Positions 1-10,324 are shown, counted from the first letter of the stretch. The stretch is DNA of 64,000 nucleotides from Pleionea sediminis (GCF_007570825.1 NZ_SUNB01000001.1:2170001-2234000); one strand, 5' to 3'. The notes: generated by a model not told the origin, from the sequence alone. Program-made: numbers and translations.

Positions 1-12
1 GGAGGTTCAGCA

Positions 13-552
13 GTGAAATACAAAATAGCACTAATTTTTATGTCTTCATTTGTGCTTTGGGGCTGTAGTGAATCGACAGACGATTTGCAGGAGTGGGTTG
101 AATCTGTGAAAGCTAAGCCCGCTGGTCCTATCGAACCGATGCCTGAGGTTAAAGCTGCTCCATCATTTGAATATAAAGCTCATGATTTAAAAAGTCCTTT
201 CGCAGAGCTCTCTTCTGAAGTTGAAAAAGAATTACTGGTTATTGCTGAGCAATGCGATGTTGAGTTGCAACCTGATCCAGATAGGACGCGTGAAGATCTC
301 GAACGTTTCTCTTTAGATTCAATGGAAATGGTGGGTGCAATGTTTAAGGGCGATTCAAACTGGGGGCTCATAAAAATGACTGGCGGACCCTCTGCAGGAA
401 AAGTATTTAGAGTAGCAACTGGAAATTATGTTGGTGTCGATCACGGTAAAATTGTGGATATCAACGAGTTCCGAATAATGGTGGAAACACTCGTTCCGGA
501 TGGGCAAGGCTGCTGGGAAAAGCGTGTGGTTAATTTAGCCTTAAATGAGTGA
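13..552 (+). CDS. pilP: Type IV pilus assembly lipoprotein PilP
   Basis: Inner-membrane lipoprotein of the type IV pilus alignment complex, linking PilN/PilO to the PilQ secretin. The protein starts with a signal peptide and a lipobox ending at Cys18 (VLWGC), followed by a proline-rich flexible stretch and a C-terminal domain of about 100 residues, as in PilP. The start is GTG, supported by GGAGG at the very first bases of the window with a 7-base spacer. pilQ follows after 22 bases, so the two are cotranscribed. Upstream pilMNO are presumably just outside the window. The identification rests on family architecture and position next to PilQ. Confidence 0.92.
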   Translation: MKYKIALIFMSSFVLWGCSESTDDLQEWVESVKAKPAGPIEPMPEVKAAPSFEYKAHDLKSPFAELSSEVEKELLVIAEQCDVELQPDPDRTREDLERFSLDSMEMVGAMFKGDSNWGLIKMTGGPSAGKVFRVATGNYVGVDHGKIVDINEFRIMVETLVPDGQGCWEKRVVNLALNE

Positions 553-574
553 TTGAAGCATCAGGAGACAACAA

Positions 575-2671
575 ATGTTAAAGTTTAATTCGAGTAATCA
601 AGCAATGAAAAATATAATCAAAAGAGGTTCTTTGTTTTTATGTTTGATGGTTACTTCGATTGCAAGTAAGGCTAATGATCTCAATTCAATTAACTTTAAT
701 GTTCTCCCTGGGGACAAAGTTGAATTGCGTTTCAATATGTCTGAAACACCATCTACGCCAAGAGAGTTTTCAACGGAAAATCCCGCTCGCCTTGCTTTTG
801 ATTTTCAAAATACGTCGGTAAAACTTGCGGAAAAAACTTTGCCCGTATCTGTGGGAGCAACTCGAAGCGTTACGGCGGTTGAAGCCCAAGGTCGTACGCG
901 GGTTGTCATTAACTTAGTAGAAAGTGTTGCTTATTCTACGCGTATCGATGGCACCGATTTCGTCGTGACCGTTGGAGAACCTAAAGCAGCGAATATTTCA
1001 ACTTCTTCACCAACGAGTTCTTCAGGAGCCTCGAGGCAAGTTGCGTCCAATGTAAAGCAAATCGAAGGAATTGATTTCCGTCGAGGCGATCAGGGGGAAG
1101 GTCGTGTAATTATTGATTTAAGCAATCCAAACATTGGTATCGATTTACGCCAAGAAGGTCGAGACGTGGTTGCTGATTTTGTTGGTGTTGATATACCAGC
1201 TGAGCTCATCCGTAAACTGGACGTTATTGATTTTGCAACCCCGGCAAAGATTATAGAGACCATGCAAGTTGGCGGAAATGTGCGTTTGATTGTCAAAACA
1301 GCAAATGAATTCGAGTTTCTTGCCTACCAAGCAGAAGACAAATATACCATTGAGTTAAAGCCGTTGACTCCCGAAGAGGTCGAGCGAAAGCGACGTCAAG
1401 AACCTCAATATACCGGTGAGAGAATGTCTTTGACATTTCAGGACATCACTGTTCGCGCGGTTTTGCAATTAATTGCTGATATAGCAAACGTTAATATGGT
1501 GACCAGCGATACGGTAACTGGTTCAATTACACTGCAATTGCAAAATGTTCCCTGGGATCAGGCGTTGGATATTATCTTGAAAACAAAAGGTCTTGATAAA
1601 CGTCAAAACGGTAATGTTCTTCTTATTGCCCCTGCAGATGAAATTGCAGCTCGAGAAGCATTGGAGTTGCAGTCTGAGCAGCAAGTGGAACAATTAGCAC
1701 CTCTAAGAAGTGAATTTATTCAAGTTAACTACGCAAAAGCGGCAACCTTGATGGGGATTATTCAAGGTGAAAAAACGTCATTTCTTTCTGAAAGAGGTAG
1801 CATCACGATTGACGCGCGAACGAACACTTTGATGGTTAGAGATACCATTAAGAAGCTAGATGAAGTGCGTCAGCTCGTTCGAACCTTAGACATTCCGGTT
1901 CGCCAAGTGATGATTGAGTCAAGAATTGTCGTTGCTGATGATGGTGTCAACGAAGAGTTGGGTGTCAGGTTTGGTGTTCATAATACAGCTGACAGTAATC
2001 GAATCGGTGTTTCTGGAACAATAAATAGTGCAACGGACCTTATAAATGATTTTGCTGCTGGTGGAACCGTTGGTGAGGATCGGCAGTTAAACGTAGACTT
2101 GCCGGTTCAACAGCCAGCAGGTCAGATAGGTATGGTTTTAGCTCGACTATCGGATAATTTAATTTTAGATGCAGAACTTTCTGCCTTGGAGAGCGAAAAT
2201 CGTAGTGAGGTAATAGCTTCGCCGAAAGTTGTGACAGCCAACCAGAAAGAAGCCTATATTGAAGCCGGTGAAGAAATTCCTTTTCAGGAAGCAGCAGGTG
2301 GTACTTCTGGAGGAACTAAGATTGCGTTTAAAAAAGCAGTGTTAAGTTTAAAGGTGACACCTCAAATAACACCGGATGACAGGATCATTCTTGATTTGCT
2401 AGTTAACCAAGATACTAGAGGCGAAGAAGTATTGGGTGTTCCATCGATTAATACGCGGGAGGTTGGAACGCAAGTCTTGGTCGATAATGGCGAAACTGTC
2501 GTTCTTGGTGGTATCTATCAGCAGCGTAAGAATAAAGATGTTACCAAAGTTCCTTTGCTCGGAGACCTGCCTGGACTTGGTATATTATTCCGAAATACTG
2601 TTGAGTCAGAAGCAAAAAGTGAATTATTGATATTTGTGACTCCAAAAATCATCAAAGAAGGAGTAAGATAG
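575..2671 (+). CDS. pilQ: Type IV pilus secretin PilQ
   Basis: Outer-membrane secretin through which type IV pili are extruded and retracted, also the usual DNA-uptake pore in competent relatives. After an N-terminal signal segment come two AMIN-like peptidoglycan-binding regions (about residues 35-130 and 160-270), a secretin N domain (from about 283), an N1/KH-like region, and the secretin core (about 460-697) containing the VPLLGDLPGLGILFR signature. At 698 residues it has normal length. The first ATG has GGAG seven bases upstream; a second in-frame ATG lies at 605. It is the last gene of the pil operon and is followed by a terminator. Confidence 0.95.
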   Translation: MLKFNSSNQAMKNIIKRGSLFLCLMVTSIASKANDLNSINFNVLPGDKVELRFNMSETPSTPREFSTENPARLAFDFQNTSVKLAEKTLPVSVGATRSVTAVEAQGRTRVVINLVESVAYSTRIDGTDFVVTVGEPKAANISTSSPTSSSGASRQVASNVKQIEGIDFRRGDQGEGRVIIDLSNPNIGIDLRQEGRDVVADFVGVDIPAELIRKLDVIDFATPAKIIETMQVGGNVRLIVKTANEFEFLAYQAEDKYTIELKPLTPEEVERKRRQEPQYTGERMSLTFQDITVRAVLQLIADIANVNMVTSDTVTGSITLQLQNVPWDQALDIILKTKGLDKRQNGNVLLIAPADEIAAREALELQSEQQVEQLAPLRSEFIQVNYAKAATLMGIIQGEKTSFLSERGSITIDARTNTLMVRDTIKKLDEVRQLVRTLDIPVRQVMIESRIVVADDGVNEELGVRFGVHNTADSNRIGVSGTINSATDLINDFAAGGTVGEDRQLNVDLPVQQPAGQIGMVLARLSDNLILDAELSALESENRSEVIASPKVVTANQKEAYIEAGEEIPFQEAAGGTSGGTKIAFKKAVLSLKVTPQITPDDRIILDLLVNQDTRGEEVLGVPSINTREVGTQVLVDNGETVVLGGIYQQRKNKDVTKVPLLGDLPGLGILFRNTVESEAKSELLIFVTPKIIKEGVR

Positions 2672-2688
2672 GCCCTCAAATTTGGCGC

Positions 2689-2721
2689 AAGAGCCCGCTT
2701 TGAGCGGGTTCTTGTATTTTT
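2689..2721 (+). terminator. Rho-independent terminator after pilQ
   Basis: Eleven-base arms (AAGAGCCCGCT and AGCGGGTTCTT, one G-U pair) close a three-base loop. The sequence after the stem is T-rich (GTATTTTT). It sits just after pilQ and before aroK, separating the pilus operon from the shikimate genes. Confidence 0.8.
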
Positions 2722-2773
2722 GAGAGGTGAAAAGTCTTATATATCAATAAGATAGGAATTTTGAATCGACACA

Positions 2774-3292
2774 ATGAAGAATAAACGTAACGTATTCTTA
2801 GTCGGCCCCATGGGGGCTGGAAAAACAACCATAGGCAAGCAACTTGCCGATATCTTAAAACTAGAGTTCATCGATACTGATCAAGAATTGGAGCGCCGCA
2901 CAGGAGCACCTATCGATTGGATTTTTGATATTGAAGGGGAAGAAGGTTTTCGTGACCGAGAACAAAAAATTATAGAGGAATTAACCTCTCAGCAAGGCAT
3001 TGTGTTGGCGACTGGAGGTGGAGCGGTTATTCGTGACGAAAATCGGCTGCATCTAGCGGGACGGGGCGTTGTTATCTATTTAGAAGCTTCGATTGATCAG
3101 CAGGTGGAGAGAACTCGGCGCGATAAACGTCGTCCTCTTTTACAAAATGATGATCCAGAAGGGACCTTAGTCGATCTAATGGATGAAAGAGATCCTCTTT
3201 ATCGTGAAATCAGTGATTACGTCGTTGCAACTAACGAAAATACAGTTAAAGCCGTTGCAAACCGTATTGCCGAACTTGTACAACAAAATTAA
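2774..3292 (+). CDS. aroK: Shikimate kinase AroK
   Basis: Phosphorylates shikimate to shikimate 3-phosphate with ATP, the fifth step of the chorismate pathway, in the cytoplasm. Visible motifs are the Walker A loop GPMGAGKTT (about residues 11-19), the FIDTD shikimate-binding stretch, FRDRE, the ATGGGAV loop, and the arginine-rich lid [10 protein letters not shown]. At 172 residues it matches the family. It lies 20 bases before aroB, the usual gammaproteobacterial pairing after pilQ. Confidence 0.97.
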   Translation: MKNKRNVFLVGPMGAGKTTIGKQLADILKLEFIDTDQELERRTGAPIDWIFDIEGEEGFRDREQKIIEELTSQQGIVLATGGGAVIRDENRLHLAGRGVVIYLEASIDQQVERTRRDKRRPLLQNDDPEGTLVDLMDERDPLYREISDYVVATNENTVKAVANRIAELVQQN

Positions 3293-3312
3293 CCTATACG
3301 GATCCTCTACTC

Positions 3313-4392
3313 ATGGCTCAGTTGACGGTTGATGTTAAACATCATCGTTATCCAATATTTATTGATAATACCATTCTGAGCCAAGCTGAGTTTTTCAAAC
3401 CGTACATTCAATCCACGCAAGTTTTCGTTATAACTAATGAGACAGTTGGCGGATTGTATTTGTCGAAACTTAATTCTGTTTTAGATAATTATGAAGTTTC
3501 AACTTACTTTATGCCTGATGGCGAGGCCTATAAGTCATTTGATACTTTTCAGTCAATAATTGAAGCTTTAATTAAAAATGGATTGAGACGCAACGCAACT
3601 ATCATTGCCTTGGGTGGCGGTGTTGTAGGGGATATGGCTGGCTTTAGCGCAGCGTGTTATCAGCGTGGAATTCCGTTCATTCAAGTGCCGACCACTTTGC
3701 TTGCTATGGTCGACTCCTCTGTTGGTGGGAAAACCGCCATTAATCATCCACTCGCTAAAAATATGGTTGGAGCGTTTTATCAACCGCAAGCAGTCGTAGT
3801 TGATTTGGATTGCCTCTACACATTACCTGCCCGAGAGTTTGCTGCAGGTATGGCTGAAGTGATTAAGTATGGACTTATTCGCGACTCTGAATTTTTAGAA
3901 TACTTAGAAATGCAATCAACAGAAATTTTAAGTAAAAATTCTGATGCATTGAGTAACATTGTTAAAGTGAGTTGTGCAATTAAAGCAAAGATCGTTGAGC
4001 TCGATGAAACCGAGCAAGGATTGCGTGGAATATTAAATCTAGGGCACACCTTTGGTCATGCAATTGAAAAAGCTGGAGCTTATGAAGATTTTCTGCATGG
4101 TGAAGCTGTGGCTATAGGTACTTGCATGGTTATGGCCTTAGCTGAAGATAAAGGATTAATTACTGCGGAATATTTTCAGCGAGTTTGCAGCTTGTATCGC
4201 ACTTATAATCTGCCAACTACAATACCTAAAACTTTTAAAATCTCAGAATTGCTCTCAACGATGCGACATGATAAAAAGAATCAAAGTTCAAATATTACTT
4301 TGGTAGTGCCAGTTGGCGTCGGAAAAGTTGAAATTACGGAACGTTTTTGTGAGTCGGACATTAAGCAAGCGATAGGTAGTCGAATGTTTTGA
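3313..4392 (+). CDS. aroB: 3-dehydroquinate synthase AroB
   Basis: Converts DAHP to 3-dehydroquinate, the second step of the chorismate pathway, using NAD+ and a divalent metal. The sequence shows the NAD-binding GGGVVGDMAGF motif, VPTTLLAMVDSSVGGKTAIN, the metal ligand region ELDETEQGLRGILNLGHTFGHAIE, and a later HGEAVAIG stretch. Length (359) is normal. It follows aroK directly, and its stop lies just before the start of the DamX-like gene, giving a compact aroK-aroB-damX arrangement. Confidence 0.97.
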   Translation: MAQLTVDVKHHRYPIFIDNTILSQAEFFKPYIQSTQVFVITNETVGGLYLSKLNSVLDNYEVSTYFMPDGEAYKSFDTFQSIIEALIKNGLRRNATIIALGGGVVGDMAGFSAACYQRGIPFIQVPTTLLAMVDSSVGGKTAINHPLAKNMVGAFYQPQAVVVDLDCLYTLPAREFAAGMAEVIKYGLIRDSEFLEYLEMQSTEILSKNSDALSNIVKVSCAIKAKIVELDETEQGLRGILNLGHTFGHAIEKAGAYEDFLHGEAVAIGTCMVMALAEDKGLITAEYFQRVCSLYRTYNLPTTIPKTFKISELLSTMRHDKKNQSSNITLVVPVGVGKVEITERFCESDIKQAIGSRMF

Positions 4393-4394
4393 AT

Positions 4395-6047
4395 ATGAGT
4401 GAACAAGGGCATTTATTTCAATCGATGATGGCATCAGCGAATTTAATTGAGCTGACCAGCCAGGTAAAAACAGCTGAGAAGCTGGAGCACTTTTCTGTAT
4501 ATTCTGATCGCCTTATCTTTTTATCAGGAGCTTCGGGTTCTGGTAAGTCAGTCATAATCAAATTTTTAATAGATCAGCTACCTAAAGAAGTCGATGTCGT
4601 ACTAGCGGATTGTCAAGATTCAAATTGGTTCTCTTCTCTATTGGAGGCTGTCGGCATCCAAACGACGGCAGGGCTACAAAGCTTCCAGTTTGGATTAGGT
4701 CAAGTGAATCCTACTACAGATTTACTGTTAATTTTGGATAACTCTAATGAGCTGACAATAGAGCAAGTCGAATTATTAGCCAATAAAGTTCAGGTGGAAA
4801 CATTTCACTGCATATTAGTTTCTGATGAGTCGTCGAGTAATTTGATTTGGGCCGCTGACTATCCAGAAAAGTCGATTGTTGTTTCTGCTGAGCCTCTAAC
4901 ATCAGAAGAGAGCAAAGAGTTGTTGGCGACTCATCTCAAGGTCAAAGAATCTCAATTACAAACCGTTTTTCCTGAAAGTAGTATTGAGCAGATATTAAAA
5001 CAGACAGAAGGCAATCCATCGAAAGTTATGGCTCTGGCAGCAAAAAAGCTAGCGGGGCGAGATGATATCAAAGATAACTTTCCAGTAAAAAAGATTGCTT
5101 TAAGCATGCTTTATTTATTTGTCGCACTGCTGTTAATTGGGTTGTTAATTTACCAAGATGATATTAATGAGCTTATTAATAGTCCAAAAGTTGATCAAAA
5201 ATTGGGTTCGCATATGAGTGATACTCAAGAGGTCGACAGTAAAACTACTTCAAATCAGTCGGGTCAAGAAGGAGCCACTGAGTCATCAGACTTGAAAGTA
5301 AATCAAAGTGAATCCACGAATAAAGAAGATGTTTTTGCATCAGATGTATTTGTTGAGTCAGACGGTAAAAAGTTGCCTGATATTTCATCATCAGATGATG
5401 AGCCTTTCTCTGAAAGTAAAGAATTAAATGATAAAAAACAGGGACAAATTGCTGCCAATGATAATTTGGCAACTTTGAGTAATATTTCTGAGTCGAAAGT
5501 TAAAGATACTGAGCTTGATAATGTCAATCAAAATGACGAGATATCGGAACCCTTAGAAAGTGAGAGTTCCCAAGCTGACCCGACAGAAGCTCTCAAAGTT
5601 GAGCCGTCAAGTGATAATCAAGTTCAAAGCCTAGAAGTCGTTGATAGTGTTGAAGAAGATATTGCGGAAGCAATTGATTCTGTGGAATCTCAGTCAAATG
5701 AAAACAAACCTATTGAGAAAAATGCCTCGTCTCAAGAAGTAAAGTTCACTAGTGAAGAGCGGTTTTTTCTGAATCGACCTTCTGTTGACTGGGTTATTCA
5801 ACTATCCGGATTCAGTCGCTTGGATAGTGCGGCTCAATTTATAAAGCAGAACATGAAAGTAGGTGAATTACATTTTTACAGAACCAATCGTTTTGGTGGT
5901 GATTGGTATGTGGTTGTTCTAGGACCATTCAAGCAAAAAAATGATGCATTATCTGCTAAAGACAAGCTACCTACCGAGCTTAAACAGCGCCAACCTTGGT
6001 TGAAGTCCGTCGCAGATGTCCAACAAGAAATCCGTTCTGTTAACTAA
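4395..6047 (+). CDS. DamX-like AAA and SPOR-domain membrane protein
   Basis: Large protein with an N-terminal ATPase-like domain (Walker A GASGSGKS near residue 45, about residues 15-215), one transmembrane helix near 235-255, a long acidic Ser/Glu-rich linker (about 260-455), and a C-terminal SPOR domain (about 470-548) that in this family binds denuded septal peptidoglycan. This is the topology of DamX, and aroK-aroB-damX is the classical neighbourhood; dam itself is absent here. The ATG at 4395 is chosen over an in-frame TTG six bases upstream that would overlap aroB. No clear ribosome binding site is visible, so translation may be coupled to aroB. A role in cell division is inferred from the family. 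Confidence 0.82.
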   Translation: MSEQGHLFQSMMASANLIELTSQVKTAEKLEHFSVYSDRLIFLSGASGSGKSVIIKFLIDQLPKEVDVVLADCQDSNWFSSLLEAVGIQTTAGLQSFQFGLGQVNPTTDLLLILDNSNELTIEQVELLANKVQVETFHCILVSDESSSNLIWAADYPEKSIVVSAEPLTSEESKELLATHLKVKESQLQTVFPESSIEQILKQTEGNPSKVMALAAKKLAGRDDIKDNFPVKKIALSMLYLFVALLLIGLLIYQDDINELINSPKVDQKLGSHMSDTQEVDSKTTSNQSGQEGATESSDLKVNQSESTNKEDVFASDVFVESDGKKLPDISSSDDEPFSESKELNDKKQGQIAANDNLATLSNISESKVKDTELDNVNQNDEISEPLESESSQADPTEALKVEPSSDNQVQSLEVVDSVEEDIAEAIDSVESQSNENKPIEKNASSQEVKFTSEERFFLNRPSVDWVIQLSGFSRLDSAAQFIKQNMKVGELHFYRTNRFGGDWYVVVLGPFKQKNDALSAKDKLPTELKQRQPWLKSVADVQQEIRSVN

Positions 6048-6120
6048 AATTAACGCAATTTTTTAACCTTACCTGCGTATTCATGTAAAATATGGGTAAC
6101 TAGTTGTAGGAGATTTTTGC

Positions 6121-7188
6121 GTGAGTTCACTGAAAAACGATCGATATATTAAAGCCGCATTGCGTCAACCCGTAGATTGTACTCCTGTTTGGATGATGCG
6201 ACAGGCAGGGCGCTATTTACCTGAATACCGTGAACTTCGTGCAAAAGCTGGAAGTTTTATGGCTCTAGCGACGGATCCGGAGTTAGCTTGTGAAGTAACG
6301 CTTCAGCCTTTAAGACGTTTTGAGCTCGATGCTGCGATATTATTCTCTGATATCTTGACGATTCCCGATGCTATGGGACTCGGTTTAAAGTTTGTCGCGG
6401 GAGAAGGCCCCGAGTTCGAAAAGCCAGTTAGAACCGAGAGTGATGTTAAAAATCTATTTGTACCTGATCCTTACGATAAGCTGAAATATGTAACTGATGC
6501 CGTGAGCACAATTCGTAAAGCCTTGGATGGTTCTGTTCCGTTAATTGGTTTTTCGGGAAGTCCATGGACATTGGCAACATATATGATCGAAGGTGGTTCG
6601 ACTAAAAACTTTTCTGAAATTAAAGGGATGATGTACCAGTCGCCTAAGTTACTTCATCACGTATTAGATGTTTTGGCTGACTCTGTGATTAGTTATTTAA
6701 ATGCGCAAATTGAATCGGGTGCACAAGCCGTTATGATATTCGATACTTGGGGCGGCGTATTAACTCCTAGAGATTACGAATTGTTTTCTCTTCAATACAT
6801 GCAAAAGATTGTTGACGGTTTAAAGCGAGAGTATCAAGGTGAGCAAATACCTGTCACTCTGTTTACTAAAAATGGTGGAAACTGGTTAGATAAAATGGCT
6901 GATACTGGATGCGATGCCTTAGGAGTTGATTGGACATGCAACTTGGCTGATGCTCGTAGTCGAGTTAATAGCCGTGTCGCTTTGCAAGGTAATATGGATC
7001 CCTCTGTTTTGTACGGTTCTCCAGAAAGAATTCGAGATGAGGTTGCCGATATTCTTAAAAGTTATGGTCCAGGAAATGGCCATATTTTTAATCTTGGTCA
7101 TGGTATTCACCAAACCGTTAATCCTGAGCATGCTAAAGTATTTGTTGATGCGGTTCATGAACTTAGTCGGCCTTTCCATCAGGAATAG
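6121..7188 (+). CDS. hemE: Uroporphyrinogen decarboxylase HemE
   Basis: Removes four carboxyl groups from uroporphyrinogen III to give coproporphyrinogen III in haem synthesis. It carries the N-terminal signature [16 protein letters not shown] (about residues 21-36), the [12 protein letters not shown] active-site stretch and the [13 protein letters not shown] motif. The GTG start is supported by GGAG eight bases upstream. Length of 355 is typical. A TAAAAT-like -10 lies in the 70-base gap behind the DamX-like gene, so it may have its own promoter, but the -35 is weak. Confidence 0.97.
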   Translation: MSSLKNDRYIKAALRQPVDCTPVWMMRQAGRYLPEYRELRAKAGSFMALATDPELACEVTLQPLRRFELDAAILFSDILTIPDAMGLGLKFVAGEGPEFEKPVRTESDVKNLFVPDPYDKLKYVTDAVSTIRKALDGSVPLIGFSGSPWTLATYMIEGGSTKNFSEIKGMMYQSPKLLHHVLDVLADSVISYLNAQIESGAQAVMIFDTWGGVLTPRDYELFSLQYMQKIVDGLKREYQGEQIPVTLFTKNGGNWLDKMADTGCDALGVDWTCNLADARSRVNSRVALQGNMDPSVLYGSPERIRDEVADILKSYGPGNGHIFNLGHGIHQTVNPEHAKVFVDAVHELSRPFHQE

Positions 7189-7202
7189 CCTGGTTATTGT
7201 TA

Positions 7203-8183
7203 ATGATCATTGAGTCGAAATTTAAGCCTTGGCCAGGAATTGCAAATCGTCATTTGCAAACGCTTGCGGGTCCTTTGCTTATCTCGACTCGTTATCAACC
7301 TAATCGTTGGCAAGTAATCGACTTGCCCGACGATGATTTTCTCGAATTCGCCTGGTTTGGCAAAGAAGACAGTCCCACGCTCGTTATTTCTCATGGGTTA
7401 GAGGGAAGTTATCAGTCTCACTACATTCAGCGACTCATAGCAAAGTTTTTGAAACATCAGTGGTGCGTCGTGGTTGCACATTTTCGTAGTTGTGGCCGTA
7501 ATTTAAATCGCAGCATGAGTACCTATCATTCGGGTTCGAGTGATGAGTTAGGCTTTGCGATAAAGGTCATTAAAAATCAAACGCAACATCCTGTTTATGC
7601 TGTCGGATTTTCATTGGGTGGCAATGTTCTTTTAAAATGGTTGGGTGAAAACCCCGAACAAACGGACATTAAGAAAGCCATGGCTGTTTCTGTTCCTTTT
7701 AAGCTATCGACATGTGCGACTGCGATTAGCCAAGGAATGAGTCGAATTTATCAAAAACATTTAATCGATTCTCTAAAACTAAAAATGCAACAAAAACTGT
7801 CCGAAAACTTACCTGGTCCTCAATTGTCGAGCTCCGTTGACTTGAGCGCGATAAAAAATTTTTGGCAGTTTGACCATTATGTGACAGCACCTCTTAGCGG
7901 TTTTGAAAGTGCTGATGATTACTACCAGAAAGCATCGAGTTATCAATTTATTTCTAAAATACAAACACCTACTTTACTGTTGCAGTCTTTAGATGATCCT
8001 TTTATGACTGAAGAAGTAATACCGGAAAGGGAGCAGCTTGGTCCCGGACTTATTCTTGAACTTAGTCGGTATGGTGGTCACGTTGGTTTTCTAGATCATT
8101 TGAATGTTTTTAGTAAAGATTGTTTTTTGGCACGCCGAGTATTCGATTACTTTTCATTTGATTCACGCTCTGATTCTCATTAA
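7203..8183 (+). CDS. YheT-family alpha/beta hydrolase
   Basis: Predicted hydrolase of the YheT/UPF0017 family; substrate unknown. The fold is shown by the N-terminal region with NRHLQTL typical of this family, the nucleophile elbow GFSLGGN (serine near residue 139), a downstream acidic residue in QSLDDPFM, and the terminal GGHVGFLD histidine motif. The ATG at 7203 is preferred over an upstream in-frame TTG at 7197; neither has a strong ribosome binding site. It follows hemE by 14 bases and precedes the Tat-leader/GMC pair, so it could be cotranscribed with both. Confidence 0.85.
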   Translation: MIIESKFKPWPGIANRHLQTLAGPLLISTRYQPNRWQVIDLPDDDFLEFAWFGKEDSPTLVISHGLEGSYQSHYIQRLIAKFLKHQWCVVVAHFRSCGRNLNRSMSTYHSGSSDELGFAIKVIKNQTQHPVYAVGFSLGGNVLLKWLGENPEQTDIKKAMAVSVPFKLSTCATAISQGMSRIYQKHLIDSLKLKMQQKLSENLPGPQLSSSVDLSAIKNFWQFDHYVTAPLSGFESADDYYQKASSYQFISKIQTPTLLLQSLDDPFMTEEVIPEREQLGPGLILELSRYGGHVGFLDHLNVFSKDCFLARRVFDYFSFDSRSDSH

Positions 8184-8213
8184 AGTAGAGAAAAAATTAC
8201 TGCTTGGAGCACC

Positions 8214-8747
8214 ATGCTTACTCGGCGACAATTAATGATATGGAGTGTTTCTTCGCTAGCCGCGTTTAGTGGCGGTACCGCTGTCTATCAATTGATTCAA
8301 AAAGAAGATTTTGAGTCAATTGAAACTGATAAGTATCAGTTTCTAACAGATTCGGATCAAATTTTATTTTTGTCGATTGCTCCTGTTGTGTTAGGCGATA
8401 CATGTCTAAAGTTATGGACGCAACAAAACGTATCTTTTAAAACGATATTAACGTTAATCGATAATGCTATCGTAAATTTTTCTAAACGCTCGCAGCAAGA
8501 AGTTCGTGAGTTACTCGATATTTTATGGAATAGAGCGGCTAAATTATTAGTTGCAAGAGTGTGGACGTCTTGGACTGATGCTGACGCCACTACAATCAAT
8601 AATTTTTTACAGGTGTGGCGAGAAAGCTGGCTCGTTACTTTGAATCAAGGTTATCAGGCTCTTCAACAGTTAATTATTGCTGCTTATTACAGTAAAACAG
8701 AGAGTTGGTCGCTGTGTGATTATCCAGGACCTCCGATTCAACGATGA
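8214..8747 (+). CDS. Small Tat-leader protein, LaoC/gluconate-dehydrogenase-gamma-like partner of the GMC enzyme
   Basis: A 177-residue protein with an N-terminal TRRQLMIWSVSSLAAFSG segment that looks like a twin-arginine signal followed by a hydrophobic stretch. The rest is helical and resembles the small subunit that accompanies membrane GMC-type dehydrogenases. Its stop overlaps the ATG of the GMC oxidoreductase (ATGA), which argues for coupled translation and a physical partnership. From memory, Pseudomonas has an equivalent small gene (laoC) beside the GMC alcohol oxidase laoA next to coaD. The cargo role is inference; no cofactor-binding motif is evident. Confidence 0.65.
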   Translation: MLTRRQLMIWSVSSLAAFSGGTAVYQLIQKEDFESIETDKYQFLTDSDQILFLSIAPVVLGDTCLKLWTQQNVSFKTILTLIDNAIVNFSKRSQQEVRELLDILWNRAAKLLVARVWTSWTDADATTINNFLQVWRESWLVTLNQGYQALQQLIIAAYYSKTESWSLCDYPGPPIQR

Positions 8748-10309
8748 CTTCACTAAAACTACATAAAAATCATATCGACCTATCGAAAGATACTTTGCCT
8801 ATTAATAAAGTATTCGATGTTGTTATTGTCGGTTCGGGAGCGGGTGGCGGCATAGCGGCCGAAATTCTTGTTCAGTCGGGATTGAGTGTTGCCATTGTTG
8901 AGGAAGGGGCATTCAAAACAGCAGCTGACTTTACACTAAACGAGGCACAAGCTTATCCCGATTTGTATCAAGAAGCGATGTCGAGAAAGACAAAGGATAA
9001 AGGTATAACCGTAATGCAAGGTCGAACTGTTGGTGGGTCAACGACAGTGAATTGGACCAGCAGTTTCCGTACGCCTGAAAAAACTCTTAATCATTGGTCT
9101 GAAGTTCATGGTGTCAGTGGTTTTTCTAGTGAAGAGTTAGCTCCTTGGTTTAAAAAAGTAGAGCAACAATTAAATATTTCGCCTTGGCCCATTCCTCCAA
9201 ATGAAAACAATTCAATTTTGGAAAAAGGTGCTCATAAACTGGGATGGTCTGCTGCGCGAATTCCACGAAATGTACGAGGTTGCGCTAATTTGGGCTATTG
9301 TGGCATGGGCTGCCCGATTGATGCTAAGCAGTCCATGTTGGTAACGACTATTCCAGCTGCTGTAAAAGCTGGAGCAACGTTAATTACCAATGCAAGGTGT
9401 CAAAAGTTAATTTATCGGGGAGAGGTCGTCGAACATATCTTATTGAGTCCAGTTGATAAGAATCATCAGGCTAAAAATAGCCTGGTTAAGCTGGCCTGTA
9501 ATTACGTGGTGCTCTCGGCAGGAGCTATTGGTACGCCTGCTATTTTAATGCGTAGCAAAGTTCCTGATCCGCGCGCTCTTATCGGTAAAAGAACTTTTTT
9601 ACATCCCGTTACGTCAGTGCTTGCGGATATGCCAGACAAGGTGAATGCTTTTTATGGTGCTCCTCAATCGGTTTATTCCGACGAATTTTTATGGCGTGAT
9701 GGCGTCACTGGTAAAATCGGTTACAAACTTGAAGTCCCTCCTATCCATCCCGTTATCGGTAGTTCTATCATTCCGGTTCATGGCGAGCCACATAGCCAAA
9801 TGATGAAGAGATTTCCTTATTTTCACGCATCTTTGGCTTTATTAAGAGATGGATTTAATGAATCAAGTATAGGCGGTCAGGTTGAGCTGGACAGATTTAA
9901 TGAGCCTTTGCTGGATTATAAAGCCAATGGTTACCTGTGGGAGGGGGTGAAATCTGCTTTACTCAATATGGCTGAACTTCAATTTGCAGCCGGCGCGAAA
10001 CGTATTAGACCTTTTCATATGGATGCACAGTGGGCTACAACTTGGCCGGCTGCCAAAACAATGATTGAAAGCTTAAAGCATCAAGTTGTGCGGACGTCAT
10101 TATTCTCTGCTCATGTAATGGGAGGATGTGCTTTTGGTGATTCCCCTGATAATTCAGTGGTTGATAGTACCGGTAAAAGTCATTTCTTTAATAACTTGTC
10201 GGTATTAGATGGTTCGTTATTTCCGACCAGTTTAGGAGTAAATCCTCAATTGACTATCTATGCTATCTCTGCAAAGCTGGCGTCAGGGCTGTCAGAGCGA
10301 CTAAAATGA
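8744..10309 (+). CDS. GMC-family FAD oxidoreductase, likely long-chain alcohol dehydrogenase (LaoA-like)
   Basis: Flavoenzyme of the glucose-methanol-choline family, predicted to oxidise an alcohol. The dinucleotide fold VVIVGSGAGGG lies near residue 27, followed by the GRTVGGSTTVNW flavin loop. A cysteine-rich GCANLGYCGMGCP stretch near residue 183 resembles fatty alcohol oxidases. SAHVMGG near 460 supplies the catalytic histidine, and GVNPQLTI near 508 the C-terminal GMC motif. Length 521. It overlaps the small Tat-leader gene and lies 27 bases upstream of coaD, matching a Pseudomonas neighbourhood. Long-chain alcohol specificity is inference from that resemblance; the aldehyde dehydrogenase and regulator of the Pseudomonas system are not in this window. 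Confidence 0.82.
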   Translation: MTSLKLHKNHIDLSKDTLPINKVFDVVIVGSGAGGGIAAEILVQSGLSVAIVEEGAFKTAADFTLNEAQAYPDLYQEAMSRKTKDKGITVMQGRTVGGSTTVNWTSSFRTPEKTLNHWSEVHGVSGFSSEELAPWFKKVEQQLNISPWPIPPNENNSILEKGAHKLGWSAARIPRNVRGCANLGYCGMGCPIDAKQSMLVTTIPAAVKAGATLITNARCQKLIYRGEVVEHILLSPVDKNHQAKNSLVKLACNYVVLSAGAIGTPAILMRSKVPDPRALIGKRTFLHPVTSVLADMPDKVNAFYGAPQSVYSDEFLWRDGVTGKIGYKLEVPPIHPVIGSSIIPVHGEPHSQMMKRFPYFHASLALLRDGFNESSIGGQVELDRFNEPLLDYKANGYLWEGVKSALLNMAELQFAAGAKRIRPFHMDAQWATTWPAAKTMIESLKHQVVRTSLFSAHVMGGCAFGDSPDNSVVDSTGKSHFFNNLSVLDGSLFPTSLGVNPQLTIYAISAKLASGLSERLK

Positions 10310-10324
10310 GATAATCATTAATAA